Source: Stictocephala bisonia
Taxonomy: Eukaryota > Arthropoda > Insecta > Hemiptera > Membracidae
Direction: 5' to 3'
NCBI GenBank assembly: GCA_035578905.1
Contig: JAQJVL010000698.1
Coordinates: 186,001-250,000 of the forward strand
DNA: 64,000 nucleotides
The notes below the pieces were generated by a model. It worked only from the letters and a program-made list of their open reading frames with translations, was not told where the DNA came from and searched no databases. Of the stretch, positions 1 to 10,432 are shown one piece after another; the first letter of the stretch is position 1; the number at the start of each line of letters is the position of its first letter. The position numbers were made by a program, and so were the translations under genes.

Positions 1-585
1 AAAACCAATAATTTTTCTTCAAATGTATGTTTATGTTATAAAGAGCCATGGAAAATTATAACTTAATACACTTCTTGATTTTTGCAATATAAATTTAAAA
101 GTAAAAAAAAAAAAAAAAATGGTGGCTGGAGGGATAACCAAGGTGTTCCGGATAATTTAAATATGATATTTGTGATTGTAAATGAACCAGTAACAACAAC
201 CAAGAGAGCTTATCAGAGTGTTCAGAGATACCCTGTATTTAATTAATAATTGATTTTAAAATAATTACTTGAATATGTAGATTAAAATAAATTTGAATTC
301 ACATATTAACTTCTTGAAGGTAAGTTCAATACACATATTCTCCTTGTGTGCAATTCTCTTAGATCGACACAACGAGACCCAAGAGGTGTACAGAATCATT
401 CATGTATACTATGCAACATACATCAAGAATAATGTTATGTTTGTTACTATAATGTTCAATCAAAGTCTTTAATTTTTTGTAAGGAATGGTTTCTAAATAG
501 AGCAGTAATACTGAAGCCTGGTCAAGTTTATCCTCTACAGAAGTTAAGGATGTTATTTCATAACATATTTGGCTTGCTAAAAGGT
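1..585. other. AT-rich sequence, no gene seen
   Basis: AT-rich sequence with an A-run at about 103-119. I see no open frame with protein-like content and no recognised repeat. If the F-box gene downstream extends 5', this is intronic. Confidence 0.5.
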
Positions 586-727
586 TTCAATGATTGCCAT
601 TGGCGTGGACACTAATAGTACTAAAGGATTCTGGTGTGTCCATGTTGGGTGGTAGTCAGGATCTGAACATTGTGTAGGGAAGAGAATTGAGTGTGAAGCT
701 TGTAATTAGCTGGAATTCAGACCAATA
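586..727 (+). repeat. Long-type SINE, left part, split by a LINE
   Basis: Diverged match to the middle of the long SINE seen complete (minus strand) at 29452-29903. Shared words include the 'ggcgtggacact', 'tgtccatgttg' and 'gtagtcaggatctgaac' stretches and the 'agctg..attcagacca' block. The SINE resumes at 2056 with the B-box-like 'gtggttcggattcc'. The two halves are separated by the LINE at 728-2055, flanked by the 6-bp duplication CCAATA (722-727 and 2056-2061). Confidence 0.75.
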
Positions 728-2055
728 GACAATAGACAAACTTCTTTATTGACATATTCATCAAGAACAACAATAGTGTCACAAATGTTGCAGTGTAAAA
801 TAAATTAAATATTGTTAAGAAATAAAATTTTAACAGAAAAGAAAAACAAGTCAGTTATAAAGTTGATGTTAGGAAAAGTCAGTATCTTGTATCTAGTCTC
901 TGGAACGTGTCTCGAACTCTTCCAGAGAATAAATAGGGTCAGCAAGTAGCCACTCTTGTAGTTGTTTCTTCAGTAACATTGAATCTTTTGTCTTCAATCC
1001 AGGCGGGAGAAGGTTGAACAGTTTGGCACCAGCATATGAGGGTTTTTTTGCAAATAGTTCAGTCCTGTGCACCGGTAGTGTAAAGTCCATGCCATTTCTT
1101 GTATGGTAGTGGTGAAATTCGTCAGCTCTATTTAAATTTTGCCTTGAACTATGAAGGATAGTTTCAAGGATGTAGATTGAGGGGATTGTTAGAATTTTTA
1201 GGGTTTTGTAAGCTTGTCTACAGCTGTCCAGTGGTTTCAGACTTTCCATTGTTCTTAAAGCCTGCTTTTGTAAGATAAGGACTTTATGGAGATTGCCTCT
1301 TGATGAGCCACCCCAAAGCACTATACCATAGCGCACGTGGCTTTCAAAAAGTGCATAGTAGGTTGTTAAAGTAGCTGCGGGAGTGCTGGTGGCCTTTATA
1401 CGTCTCAGAACAAAAATTGCACTGCTCAATCTCTTGCAAAGAAGTTCAAGATGCTCATTCCATGATAGGCAATCATCAATTATCATGCCAAGGTGCCTTG
1501 CAGAAGCAGTCAGTGTTAGACCAGGGAGTTCTGAAACATCATTCTTGTGTCTACCTAGAATAATTTGTTTAGTTTTACATTCGTTAAGAACAAGGTCGTT
1601 ATTGTCACAGTATTCCTTGGCTATGCTGAGTGATATAAAAGATGCAATATCTAGGCTTTCAGCTGTTTTTCCTAATGTAAGGAGTGCTGTATCATCCGCA
1701 TACATGACTGGTCGACAGAAAGCATCGAGGTACGATGGAAGATCTGAGGTATAGAATATAAACAACACAGGTCCCAGAACGGAGCCTAGCGGAACACCTC
1801 GTATGATGTTTAATGGTGAAGATTTGACAGTTGTTACAATTCCCTGGGATGCCTGTTTGATTTAAACAACCTGCATTCTTCCCTCTAAGTAGCTTTTAAA
1901 CCACTTGAGTGGTGTGCTTCGAATCCCTAAATTAGCAAGTTTTTCCAGTAGACGGCTGTGATTGAGGCAGTCAAATGCCTTACTCAAATCAAGGAGGGTG
2001 GTTGTGATAGTATCCCCTCCCTCAATGCCATCAACAACATGCTCCACTAACTCCT
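728..2055 (-). mobile_element. 5'-truncated non-LTR retrotransposon (Jockey/CR1-like) inside a SINE
   Basis: A minus-strand 3' fragment of a LINE. On the minus strand it ends with AATAAAG (near 750) and two copies of a TCTATTG-type short tail at 728-740, as expected for LINEs ending in microsatellite-like tails rather than poly(A). The 5' end is truncated inside the RT at about 2055. The target-site duplication CCAATA at 722-727 and 2056-2061 and the exact interruption of a SINE define both ends. It lies just upstream of an F-box-like exon. Confidence 0.85.
893..2055 (-). pseudogene. LINE reverse transcriptase, 3' half, with a stop and a motif change
   Basis: Codes for RT motif A (LLDLSKAFDCLNH, near 1980), motif B (near 1780-1800), the catalytic box MYADDT (near 1700), and the thumb and C-terminal region with HYHTRNG and YSLEEF. 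The frame is continuous from 2055 to 893 except for one in-frame TAA at about 1861, just after MQVV. The conserved motif B PQGS reads PLGS, a Gln-to-Leu change that should damage the enzyme. It is the same clade as the LINE at 5062-10430, with similar C-terminal wording but a different copy history. It is a dead copy. Confidence 0.85.
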
Positions 2056-2205
2056 CCAATACTACGTGGTTCGGATTCCATGTAAAACTATAGGTCTCTT
2101 AGTTGCCCTGGCTATTGGGATATTAATAAATGGTTCTTTGTAAGGAACAGTTGAGCTTATTTAATAGCAATGACTATACTTGTTCCCCTACACTCATTCA
2201 CCCTT
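2056..2205 (+). repeat. Long-type SINE, right part
   Basis: Continuation of the SINE begun at 586: 'ctacgtggttcggattcc' (B-box-like), 'ctggctattgggatattaataaatgg', 'aaggaacagt', 'agcaatgactatac' and 'acactcattcaccc' match the 3' module of the other copies. An ATG at 2130 lies inside it, so the N-terminal residues of the long open frame starting there are SINE-derived and not host coding. Confidence 0.75.
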
Positions 2206-2280
2206 CTTATCTGATCTCTATGATCAGTGTATTGGTAATGAATATATTGTTTGCAATTTATTTTTCTACTTTTTTCCCAG

Positions 2281-2730
2281 AATCAGTTAATGATAAGAAA
2301 ATGGAAGAAATATTCAGCCAAAGATCAGTGGTACCTGAATTTAATAATTCAATCAAAAGTAATATTGACATTTTAATGAAAAAAGAGAAGGCTGAATTTT
2401 GTATGGATTACTTAAAATTCTATGAAAATAGTTCAGTCGACATTGAAATCCTGAGAGAAATCTACAAAATAGCTTTGAATCAATTATTACACTTAAGAAC
2501 TCTCTCTCTGAACTATTGCCTCCTTGCTGATGGAACGGGAAGTACATTGATGTCCATCGGAAGTCTACTGAACGGCACATTATGGGACTTAGAAATCTTG
2601 TGTGAGTTGAAAGAGCTCCCATCTGCAGCTCATAAGCAATATTATCTAGATGCTAACCATGCGATTCCTGATGTGGTCTGGAGAAATGTAAAGGAAAAGT
2701 GTCCAAACCTTAAGGTTCACATGGTTCTAG
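2281..2730 (+). CDS. F-box-only/LRR-like protein, internal exon A
   Basis: A 450-bp exon bounded by the acceptor TTTTTCCCAG (2271-2280) and the donor GTAAGA (2731). It enters with two bases of a codon and leaves with one (phase 1 to phase 1). The peptide runs from about SVNDKKMEEIF to NLKVHMVL. It contains an LRR-like LHLRTLSLNYCLL stretch and a 'VVWRNVKEKCPNLKVHMVL' segment, which resembles the 'W..l...CP.L.VH' pattern in FBXO33/FBXO39-type proteins. Such proteins are substrate adaptors of SCF ubiquitin ligases. No F-box is visible here, so it must lie upstream of the window. The open frame extends left to 2130 only because the flanking SINE lacks stops. The family call is by eye; the exon structure is firmer than the function. 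Confidence 0.65.
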
Positions 2731-3247
2731 GTAAGATGGCTTTTATGAAAACTTCCAATCTATTATTCCTAGATCTAGAAGTCAAGGGATGTTCTTGATA
2801 TGCAAATTTGAGTATGAATGTTATATGAAAGTTCATTGATTTCATGTTTAATTGTAAGTCATAAGTCTTTAATCACACATAACATTGTGTTCTTTAATAG
2901 TGTTAATAAATTTGGATTCAGGCAACTGCTTAAGTGATAAAGCAATTTTATTATATATTATAATTTATAAATGGGCTTCTTTCAAAAAATGTTTTAAGTT
3001 ATATGTAGGGTTATATATTGTAAGATTAAGTTGTGTATTGTAAATATGTTCCTCTGTGAATGAGTGAAAACTGTAGTGATTTTATGCAATAATTTAAGTA
3101 TCTCAATCATATACAAACAGGATACGAAGTGAGAAGTTTATTGTCAATAAAAAGTTGTTCATGACTATTTCTAAAACCAACCTTTTCAATAACATGTAGT
3201 ACAATTTATTATTTGCTTTAAAAGCTTTCCCAAAATCAAGTAAATAC
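2731..3247. other. Intron 1, unannotated start
   Basis: AT-rich intronic sequence between exon A and the first SINE. Nothing else recognised. Confidence 0.4.
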
Positions 3248-3253
3248 ATGAAA

Positions 3254-3539
3254 TTGGTCAGTAGCGTAGTTGGTTCAATCCCAGCTTCATAAGCTAAAGG
3301 TTGTCAGTTCGATCCCAATCAGAGTCATAACACATTTTGAGAAGGATCAGCTGATAACCACCGGCTGTTCATTTGTCATTGGGCTATTAATTAATGACAC
3401 TTTCTAAGGAATAGTCTGCCTTAGTTTGTAACAATGACTACATTCGCTCATCTACACTCATTCGAAATCCATATTCGCCCATATCTTGACGATCGGCGTC
3501 TTATGAATAAATAAAAAAAAAAAAAAAAATAAAAAATAA
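3254..3539 (+). repeat. Short-type tRNA-derived SINE
   Basis: The head carries an A-box-like 'tagcgtagttgg' and a B-box-like 'gttcgatcccaatc' about 45 bp downstream, as in tRNA-derived SINEs transcribed by RNA polymerase III. It then runs into the shared 3' module ('attgggctattaat', 'gtaacaatgactacattcg', 'cgatcggcgtcttatg') and an A-rich tail. A possible 6-bp duplication ATGAAA flanks it (3248-3253, 3540-3545). Other copies are at 25080-25402 and 49472-49715. Confidence 0.85.
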
Positions 3540-3641
3540 ATGAAACGGTTAGTTCAATTTAACTTCAATTTTTAATACAAGTGAATGTCATATAACACAA
3601 ATTGATTACAATATAAGGACAAATTGTACAAATATTATGGT

Positions 3642-4731
3642 CAGTGGCAGGATCTAGGAAGGGTAAGGAGGGCAGTTACCCCTCCCCCCCCAATATTCTC
3701 AAACTTTCAACATTTATTATTAGAAACTACTATTGTTTCATTAAATATTTTTTTCATTACAGTAACATATTAATAAAAAATATACAATCTAGACGAATTA
3801 AATTAAATGTAAAATTCAAATTAAATAAAGAATTCATAACACCCTTTATTTGCTACTAAGTACTGACAGTGAAGAATAATGCCAAACTACAGTTCAGCCA
3901 CTACGAGTTTAGCCCTGGCAGAAATGTCAGTCTAATCTGACTGCATAACCTCTTTCTCTACTTGTGCGCCGTTTGGTTGAATTCAAAAACTTATTACATA
4001 GTAGTAATCGTTACTTGAAACTGTGAGAGGGAAGCACTTTTCGAAAACATTTGAACTTTTTCGCCTTTATCTTACAATACCAATAAGTTCAGCTTCATGC
4101 AAACGTCCATTCTCTTTGTTTGAGAAGGTTAAAGACATATCTAAGGAATATGAGTCCTTTTATAGGACCGATCGAGAAAGACTGTCATCACTTGCCTTGT
4201 TGACTATCAAAAGAGATGAGTATGTAGACATGATAAACAAAGTGATAACAAATTCACAGCAACAAAAGGAAAGCTGAACTTTGTTCAAAATCAATATATA
4301 ACTAATTTTTGGTAAAATATTGTTTAGTAACATTTAGTGTAGTAAAATTTAATTTGTATTCAGTAGTATGTTTAGTAAAATATTATATATATTTAAAGCC
4401 AAAAAATATATTTATTATTTATCCAAATTACTCATACAGGATAAAAGATAAAGTTAAAAAAAATAATAAATAATTCTTGGTAAAACCAAATTTACATTAC
4501 ACTATTGTACAGCAAGGCGCTTTCAAGCAACCATTGAAAGTTCATTGATGGTTTTTACCTTAAAATAACACAGCAAAATGTATTATTAAGACAGCCTTAC
4601 AATGCAGTATCACAGCATTGAATGCTACACATTTTTTTTGGGAGTGGGCTATTTTCCCGGACTCCCTTCCATTCCTCCAAAACCCCATGTTAGGTTTGCC
4701 CCCCCAAAAACTATCTCCAACTCCAGCCATG
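3642..4731 (+). mobile_element. Internally deleted hAT element with perfect 8-bp TSD
   Basis: A 1.09-kb element flanked by the perfect 8-bp direct repeat ATTATGGT (3634-3641 and 4732-4739), the TSD length diagnostic of hAT transposons. The left end starts CAGTGGC and the right end, read inward, starts CATGGC, an imperfect hAT-style inverted repeat. C-rich blocks lie subterminally at both ends. The only transposase remnant is the C-terminal dimerisation region at 4023-4277, so most of the coding sequence has been lost. Confidence 0.85.
4023..4277 (+). pseudogene. hAT transposase C-terminal dimerisation domain remnant
   Basis: An 84-codon open stretch with the signature LYLTIPISSASCKRPFSLF, then RERLSSLALLTIKRDE. 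This matches the SxxCERxFS...ERLxxLALLxIxRD pattern of the hAT C-terminal dimerisation region in TTF/ZMYM-type hAT transposases. The usual C-E-R-S-F is degraded to C-K-R-P-F. There is no ATG at the start; the frame opens with GTG, so this is a 3' remnant. The RNase-H-fold catalytic residues and BED finger are missing. Confidence 0.75.
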
Positions 4732-4739
4732 ATTATGGT

Positions 4740-5061
4740 GACTGATAGACTAGAGTGATTAACAAAAGTATAATTAAATTAACTCTTTTGTGATTCCCTC
4801 TGGTCAGGGAAACATAGTATACCAAAATCGATCACTATAGTATAATATTTGTAGATTTTCTATTTGTATTGTAATAAATGTTTATTTTGTGACATTCACT
4901 TATATTGTATTTCTATCAACACATAATATACTGATTAATAAACTTTAATTTTTTACCAACAAACAATTTAGTATAAATTTATACACTAAATATTTTAGCT
5001 TGTTACTTCATAAAATTACATACCTTATTTATTTCCTCTTTTTTACATGGTAGAGTTATCA
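4740..5061. other. Intronic AT-rich sequence
   Basis: No gene or recognised repeat in this 0.3-kb stretch between the hAT element and the LINE tail. Confidence 0.4.
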
Positions 5062-5257
5062 ATCAATCAAATTCTTTATTTTCATAACATCAAGTTACAT
5101 AAATTGCGTCAAACTTAGAATACAAGCAAATATTGTAAGAATCATAAATACAACTATCTTGAATGTGGATACATCAATTTTTTTTTTTACAAATAGCAGT
5201 GGTAACAGTATTAAAAGGTGTGAATGTTAGATGTTAAAAATTGTGGTGATAACGTTT

Positions 5258-8250
5258 TTATCCAGGGTATAGGTTGAGATTCTCAGTGCAGGCGAAGAAC
5301 TCATTGAGGTTGTAGATAGATTTCTCCAATAGCCAGCCTCGCAGTCTTCCCTTGAATGATCCATTGTTTCCTCTCTTGATGTTAGTTGGGAGGGCATTGT
5401 GGAGTTTTACACCGTACGGAGGCTTCTGTTCAAAAAGGGCAGTTCTGTGACTGGGAAGTACAAAGTAATCAGCATGGCGGGTGTTGTGCTCGTGGATGTT
5501 ATTGTGTTTCAGAAGATCTACGTTGCTGGTGTGTAGGATCACCTCAAGTATGTAAAGAGATGTCACTGTGAGGATGCCAAGGGCCTTGAAGGCTTCTCTA
5601 CAGCTGTCCCTTTGGTGTAAGCCGGTCATAGTTCTGAAGGCCCTCTTCTGTAGGACAAGGACTCGCTGAAGGTTTTGGGCTGATGAACCTCCCCACAGAA
5701 TAATTCCATATCTAATGTGGCTTTCAAAAAGCGCATGGTAAGCTGTTCGTAAGGCCTCTGGAGTACTTATTGCCCGGACTCTTTTCAAAGCGAATAAAGA
5801 GGTACAAAGTTGGTCGGAGACACATGTTGTCGACATGATCATTCCAGGAGAGGCGGTCATCCAGAATCATTCCAAGATGTTTTACGGTCTAAACAGTGGT
5901 AATATTAGGGAAACCTGACAGTTGGTCATTGTTTCTTCCCAGAGCTAGAAGTTTACTTTTAGCCTCATTGAACACAAGGTCGTTTTGAATGCAATACTGT
6001 TCTGCTTTGCTTACTGAGACGAACGTATTGATTTCCAATGTCTCTAAGGATTTACTTTTGCTGACAAGGACAGTATCATCTGCATACATGATAGAAGAGC
6101 TTTGAGGCTCAATGGTTGATGGGAAGTCTTGAGTGAATAATAAGAATAAAATTGAGCCTAACACAGAACCCTGAGGAACACTGGTAGAGGTGTTGAGGTT
6201 CCTACCTTTGTTTCCTCGTTGATGGTCTGTTTGACCTCGACAATTTGCGTTCTGTTTATTAAATAGCTTTTAAACCACTGGAGTGCTAATTCGGAGATTC
6301 CCAGAAAACTGATCTTGAACTGGAGTAATGTGTGATCTAGAGAGTCAAAGGCCTTACTCAGGTCGAGAAACGTGCCTGTGACAGTATTTTCCTTTTCTAT
6401 GTAGTCAGTTATTAGTTCTATCAGCTCCGTTAAAGCAGTAGTAGTTGACTTTCCAGCCAAGAACCCGTGCTGTCTTACAGGAAACAGGTTGTATGGAACA
6501 AGGTGATTTAACAGTCTAGTGAGAACAATTTTTTCCAGAAGTTTTGATACTGTAGGTACAAGTGGAATAGGTCTGAAGTTTTGTGTTTTGCTTTTGCTGC
6601 CATTTTTATGCAAAGGATAGACTTTTGAATTTTCCATTTTTGTTGGAAATTGACCTTGAGCCATTGATTTATTTATAATATCTGTTATAGGATGAGAAAG
6701 TTCATTTTCACAGAATTTCAGCATTTTTGAACTGATTCCATCGACACCAGCTGAAGAGCTGAGTTTCAAGGATTTGATGGATTTTTTTACTTCCTCAGTC
6801 GTTGCTGGTGGAAAGAATTTAAGATTATGGTTACAAAGGGCAATGTTTTGAAAGGTCTTGGGCATGATCTGGTTATTCCTCTTTAGTAATTCCTCGGCTG
6901 TAGTGGTGAAGAATGCATTGAAGAGCTCAGCTACCTGAGTGATGTCATCGGTAACTCCATCTGCATGTTCTATCTGCCATGAACATTCTGTTCCTTTCTT
7001 TCTTGTGGTTCTCTCAGAATTGATGATCTCCCATATCGTCTTGTTCTTGTTAGGAGCTTCCTTGATCCGGGGTTAATTTTCTCTTTTTCTGAGCTCTTTT
7101 AGTTTTAAGTCATAACTCTTCTTCCTCTGACAAGCTTCCTCTTTGTCCTGTTCCTTGTTCCTGTCCTGTTCTGATAAATTTATCATGAGCTTCAAGGAAT
7201 CTAGCTTTAAGGGCTGCTGCTTCAGGGCACATAGCTGGATTATGTTGTTTTTTTGGCTTATCACGTGATATTCTAATTGGACAGGTTATGTCAAGGGCTG
7301 TTGTGAGGGTGTCTACAAAGTAGATATATGCATCATCTACATCTGTTGCTTGATAGATCCCTTCCCATGACTGGATTTCTAGCAGATCCCTTAAGCAGGA
7401 GAGATTACTCTTATTCAGACGTCTTCGAGCTACTGAAGGGGGTATTTTTCTTTTTGATGGAATGTCTAGAGTGGTGAGTTGCCCTGTGTGGTCAGATAGT
7501 CCCAGGTGAAGCACATCAACGTTCAGCATACCGTGATCTAAGTTGGTACATACCACATCTATGGAAGAAACTGAGGTACTCGTAATTCTTGTGGGAGGCA
7601 GTAAAATTCGTGACATGTTGTACGAAGACTAACATTCATTCAAGACCTGATTTTCCCTTTTTTTTATTTGTCCATCCAGTCCACATTAAGGTCTCCCACT
7701 AAGCAAATGCCACCATTCTCCTGTGGTATTTGGTCTAAGAGGTTGGCCATTGATTGAAGCGTATAATTAAATAATGAATTTGGGGGACGATAAATGCCAA
7801 TGGCATAGAGCTGTCTTTTTGTTCCAATTTGATTTTTACAGCTGTCATTTCACAGGGAAGTTCTGTGCTGAGATCCTCCAAATTTGTACTTTCAACCTCG
7901 TAGCCAAAGCTGTCATGCTTATAAATTGCCACCCCTCCCTTTATATGGTTTTCCCTGCTAAATGCTGTGATTAATGTGTAGTTTATTAGGCGCGTTTGTG
8001 CGATGGCATTGCTGTTGAGTCCATGTTCAGTTATAATGACTAATTCTGGTTTTGAGGTATCAAGAAAGTGGTTTAGGAGGTCGATTTAGTTTCTTATCCT
8101 ATCGATGTTTTGATGAAATATAGTGATTTTTTTATTTGAGTTGATGAATGTTCTTGTTTTTTGATTTAATTTGACTGTTTTTCTTTGACTGGAGACTAAA
8201 AAATTACTGTTGTTTACAGTAGTACCTAGTGGACTAAATGGATTGGTCAT
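5258..8250 (-). pseudogene. LINE ORF2: EEP endonuclease plus reverse transcriptase, frameshifted
   Basis: Starts at ATG 8250 (MTNPFSPLG). The endonuclease part shows HQNIDRIRN, PELVIITEHGL (catalytic Glu kept), GGVAIYKHD, IYRPPNS, GDLNVDW, SSIDVV and LSDH (catalytic Asp-His kept). The RT part has GVDGISSKMLK, the motif A stretch FLDLSKAFDSLDH, VPQGSVLGS and MYADDT, then a C-terminal region ending NLNEFF. It cuts target DNA and copies element RNA in the nucleus by target-primed reverse transcription. Breaks include an in-frame stop after RIRN (near 8090), frame changes near 7735, 7110, 6200 and 5870, and others. About 1000 codons is normal for the clade. Catalytic motifs survive, so decay looks moderate rather than ancient. 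Confidence 0.85.
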
Positions 8251-8329
8251 GCTATAGAGAGTTGCACTGATGGAGGTTTCTTCAGTTGTCTTATAGTTGT
8301 CTATGTATTTGTTATTGTCTTATAGTTGT

Positions 8330-10062
8330 CTAGTCTTCATTTGTTTCACTGGGAGATTTCAATTTAGCTGTAGCTTCACTTGCCTTTTGGTAATAATTCT
8401 TGTTGAAGAAGTCTTCGTACGTTTCATTGGGATGTTTCAGTTTGGCTAACATGGGTGGCATTTTAATCTCGTTCTCGCTGTGGGATATTGGTACATAATA
8501 ATTTCCTTCATGGTGAATTAAGGCTTCTACTTCAATCACTTCGAAGTCCTCATCATCACTAGGCAAGAGAGAAGGGATCTTTTGCTCTTGATTTTTAGAA
8601 GGTATCTTTGTATATTTTATGTTAGGGATTTTATTTGGAAGGTCATTTTCTTCTTTATCCAAGGTTATTTCTTGACTTACATCATTGGGTGCTTTCCTTC
8701 CATTTTGGGCTTCGCTGAAGAAGTTCTTAGCTACCTGTAATGACACACTGAACTTGTTCTTTTCCTTCCCTACTGATTTCCTCCTGCTCCCGCTTAAGTT
8801 GCTTTGTTTTAAAAGGTTCTGTCTTGTAATGAGTGTGGGCTGTTTCTCTTCTTCAAATGATAGTGTTTTGATTTTATCACTCTGTTCTCTAAGTTGTGTT
8901 TGTAGTGCTTTAATTGTGCATTCCATTTGTTCTTGTTTGACTATGAGCTTAGCCAGTTCAAGCATGGACGGGAGTTCGGGCGAAGGACGGGTAGTTCCAT
9001 ATTGTTCGGTGTGGTCAGTTTGTGATTCTGAGTCTTTCTTTAATTTAGAATTATATTGTGGAGGGTCTTGTTCTTTAAGTTTTTTTTGTTTCCTTTAGGT
9101 AATTTTCCTCACTTTCAATGTACACTTCTTCCTCCTTCCTCAATATTTTTTCAAGCTCACAGACTCTTCTGCTGTATTCTTCAATCAACTGGCTTTGTTT
9201 CTTATCATGTTCTTCAAAATAGTGCTGCATTTCTATGTGATACTATTTTTCCTTTAATAATTGTTTTTCAGAATCTTCTAGTTTCTTGTGTAGAGATTCT
9301 AGGGTGCATAGCAGCGTTTTTTTTCTTTTTCTGCATACTCTTCTTCAGCTGCTTCCAAGCTATCTAGTTTAGCTTTGAGACAGCTGTGCTGTCTTTTTAG
9401 TGAGTTATTTTCTTCCAGTAGAGCAGAACCCACTTTAGCAGTAATGGTTAGCTTATCATTTTCGGTAAGAAAGTGACTCTCTGCCAAGCTGCTTTCTAGT
9501 TCTGCTAGCTCGTTACTGGGTTCAGTGAGATAGTCCTTATTTTCTATTGCTTACGTCGCGCTTACATTTTATTTCCAGTGGTTGGTATTCTGGTTCGGAT
9601 TCAAATAATTCTTCTGCTAAAGACATTATTAGATTGCAAGCTACTGGGTGAGAGCATGTTATTTGCGATCATTTCAGTTTTTGTTGGGGTTTGTTGAGAG
9701 TAGTGAAAATGCACAGCATCATTGGCTGCTGATTTGTCTTGGGTGATTGTTGTGATCTGCGCTTCCTCCTGAAGGTTATGAGAGAAATATTCTTCCACTT
9801 CTTTTAGCGCATTGTTAAACTTATTATTCCCGAAATTTTCCGTTTTTCTTTGGCCATACTTGTGTTTTGTTTCAGAGTAAAGCCACATGTCTTCTTCTTT
9901 TGCTTTACCATTTTCCTTAGTACCAAAGAAAGTAACATTGTACTTGTAGGTTTTTTTACTTCTGTCAATGTCATTTATAATGGCAGGCCATTCCGGAAAT
10001 CCTTTGACTTTTACAAAAAATAAGTCACCATTTGTAAAAGTATTTTTATTACCTGATGCCAT
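8330..10062 (-). pseudogene. LINE ORF1: PWWP domain plus long coiled coil
   Basis: The start is taken as ATG 10062 (MASGNKNTFTNGD); the frame is open further up but has no earlier ATG. Residues about 9-95 form a PWWP domain: TNGDLFFVKVKGFPEWPA (PEWP in place of PWWP), an FFGTKE strand, then an acidic DMWLYSE stretch and a basic helix. The order and spacing follow the HDGF/LEDGF type, which reads methylated H3K36 on nucleosomes. A long heptad-rich coiled coil follows (LAELESSLAE, SLKRQHSCLKAKLDSLEAAEEEY, LESLHKKLEDSEKQLLKEK). The C-terminus is charged (8965-8330), with SRRKSVGKEK and an acidic DDEDFEVIEVE patch. Frameshifts near 9610 and 9310 and stops near 9250 and 9070 break it. No CCHC knuckle or RRM is visible. 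The likely role is RNA binding or oligomerisation with chromatin tethering (inferred). Confidence 0.75.
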
Positions 10063-10085
10063 TGCCAGGCAGTTTACCTTATAGT

Positions 10086-10432
10086 GATTCAAAATTTGTA
10101 TAGAAAGGTTCAGTTTTTTTTTACTACAGAGGTTGGCTGTTTCTCTGGGTTGTAGTTTTAAATTTGTATATGAAGGTTCAGTTTTTTTTTTTTTTTCTAC
10201 AGAGTTTGACTGTTTCTCTAGGTTTTAGTTTAAAAGTTGTAAAAAAGGTTCAGTTTTTTTTCTACTGAGTTTAACTGTTTCTCTGGGTTGTAGTTTAAAA
10301 GTTGTATAAAAAGGTTCAGTTTTTTTTCTACCGCGTTTGACTGTTTCTCTGGGTTGTAGTTTAAAAGCTGTATAAAAAGGTTCATTTTTTTCTACAGAGT
10401 TTGACTGTTTCTCTGGGTTGTATTTTTAAAAC
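10086..10432 (-). repeat. Five ~67-bp tandem monomers, probable LINE 5' UTR/promoter
   Basis: About five copies of a unit that reads on the minus strand as an ACAACCCAGAGAAACAGTCA block, a short A-run, then CTGAACCTTTTTATACA. Spacing is about 57-73 bp, varying mainly in the A-run. The array stops 24 bp before the ORF1 ATG. Tandem 5' UTR monomers act as promoters in some mammalian L1 elements; a similar role here is inference. Confidence 0.75.

Larger units (their letters stand above)
5062..10432 (-). mobile_element. Near full-length two-ORF LINE with a PWWP-domain ORF1
   Basis: A 5.4-kb minus-strand non-LTR retrotransposon. Read 5' to 3' it has five ~67-bp tandem monomers (10432 to about 10086), ORF1 with PWWP and coiled coil (10062-8330), a 79-bp spacer, and ORF2 with apurinic-type endonuclease and RT (8250-5258). 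A 3' UTR follows, with AATAAAG and a tail of TGAT repeats (5062-5085). The layout and ~1000-codon ORF2 fit the Jockey/CR1 groups. The copy carries several frameshifts and stops in both ORFs. It lies antisense in intron 1 of the F-box-like gene. The 5' boundary is uncertain; sequence up to about 10900 could still belong to it. Confidence 0.85.

Noticed and set aside
2130..2280. N-terminal 50 codons of the open frame starting at ATG 2130
   Set aside because: They lie in a SINE 3' module and before a clear splice acceptor at 2271-2280; not part of the host protein.
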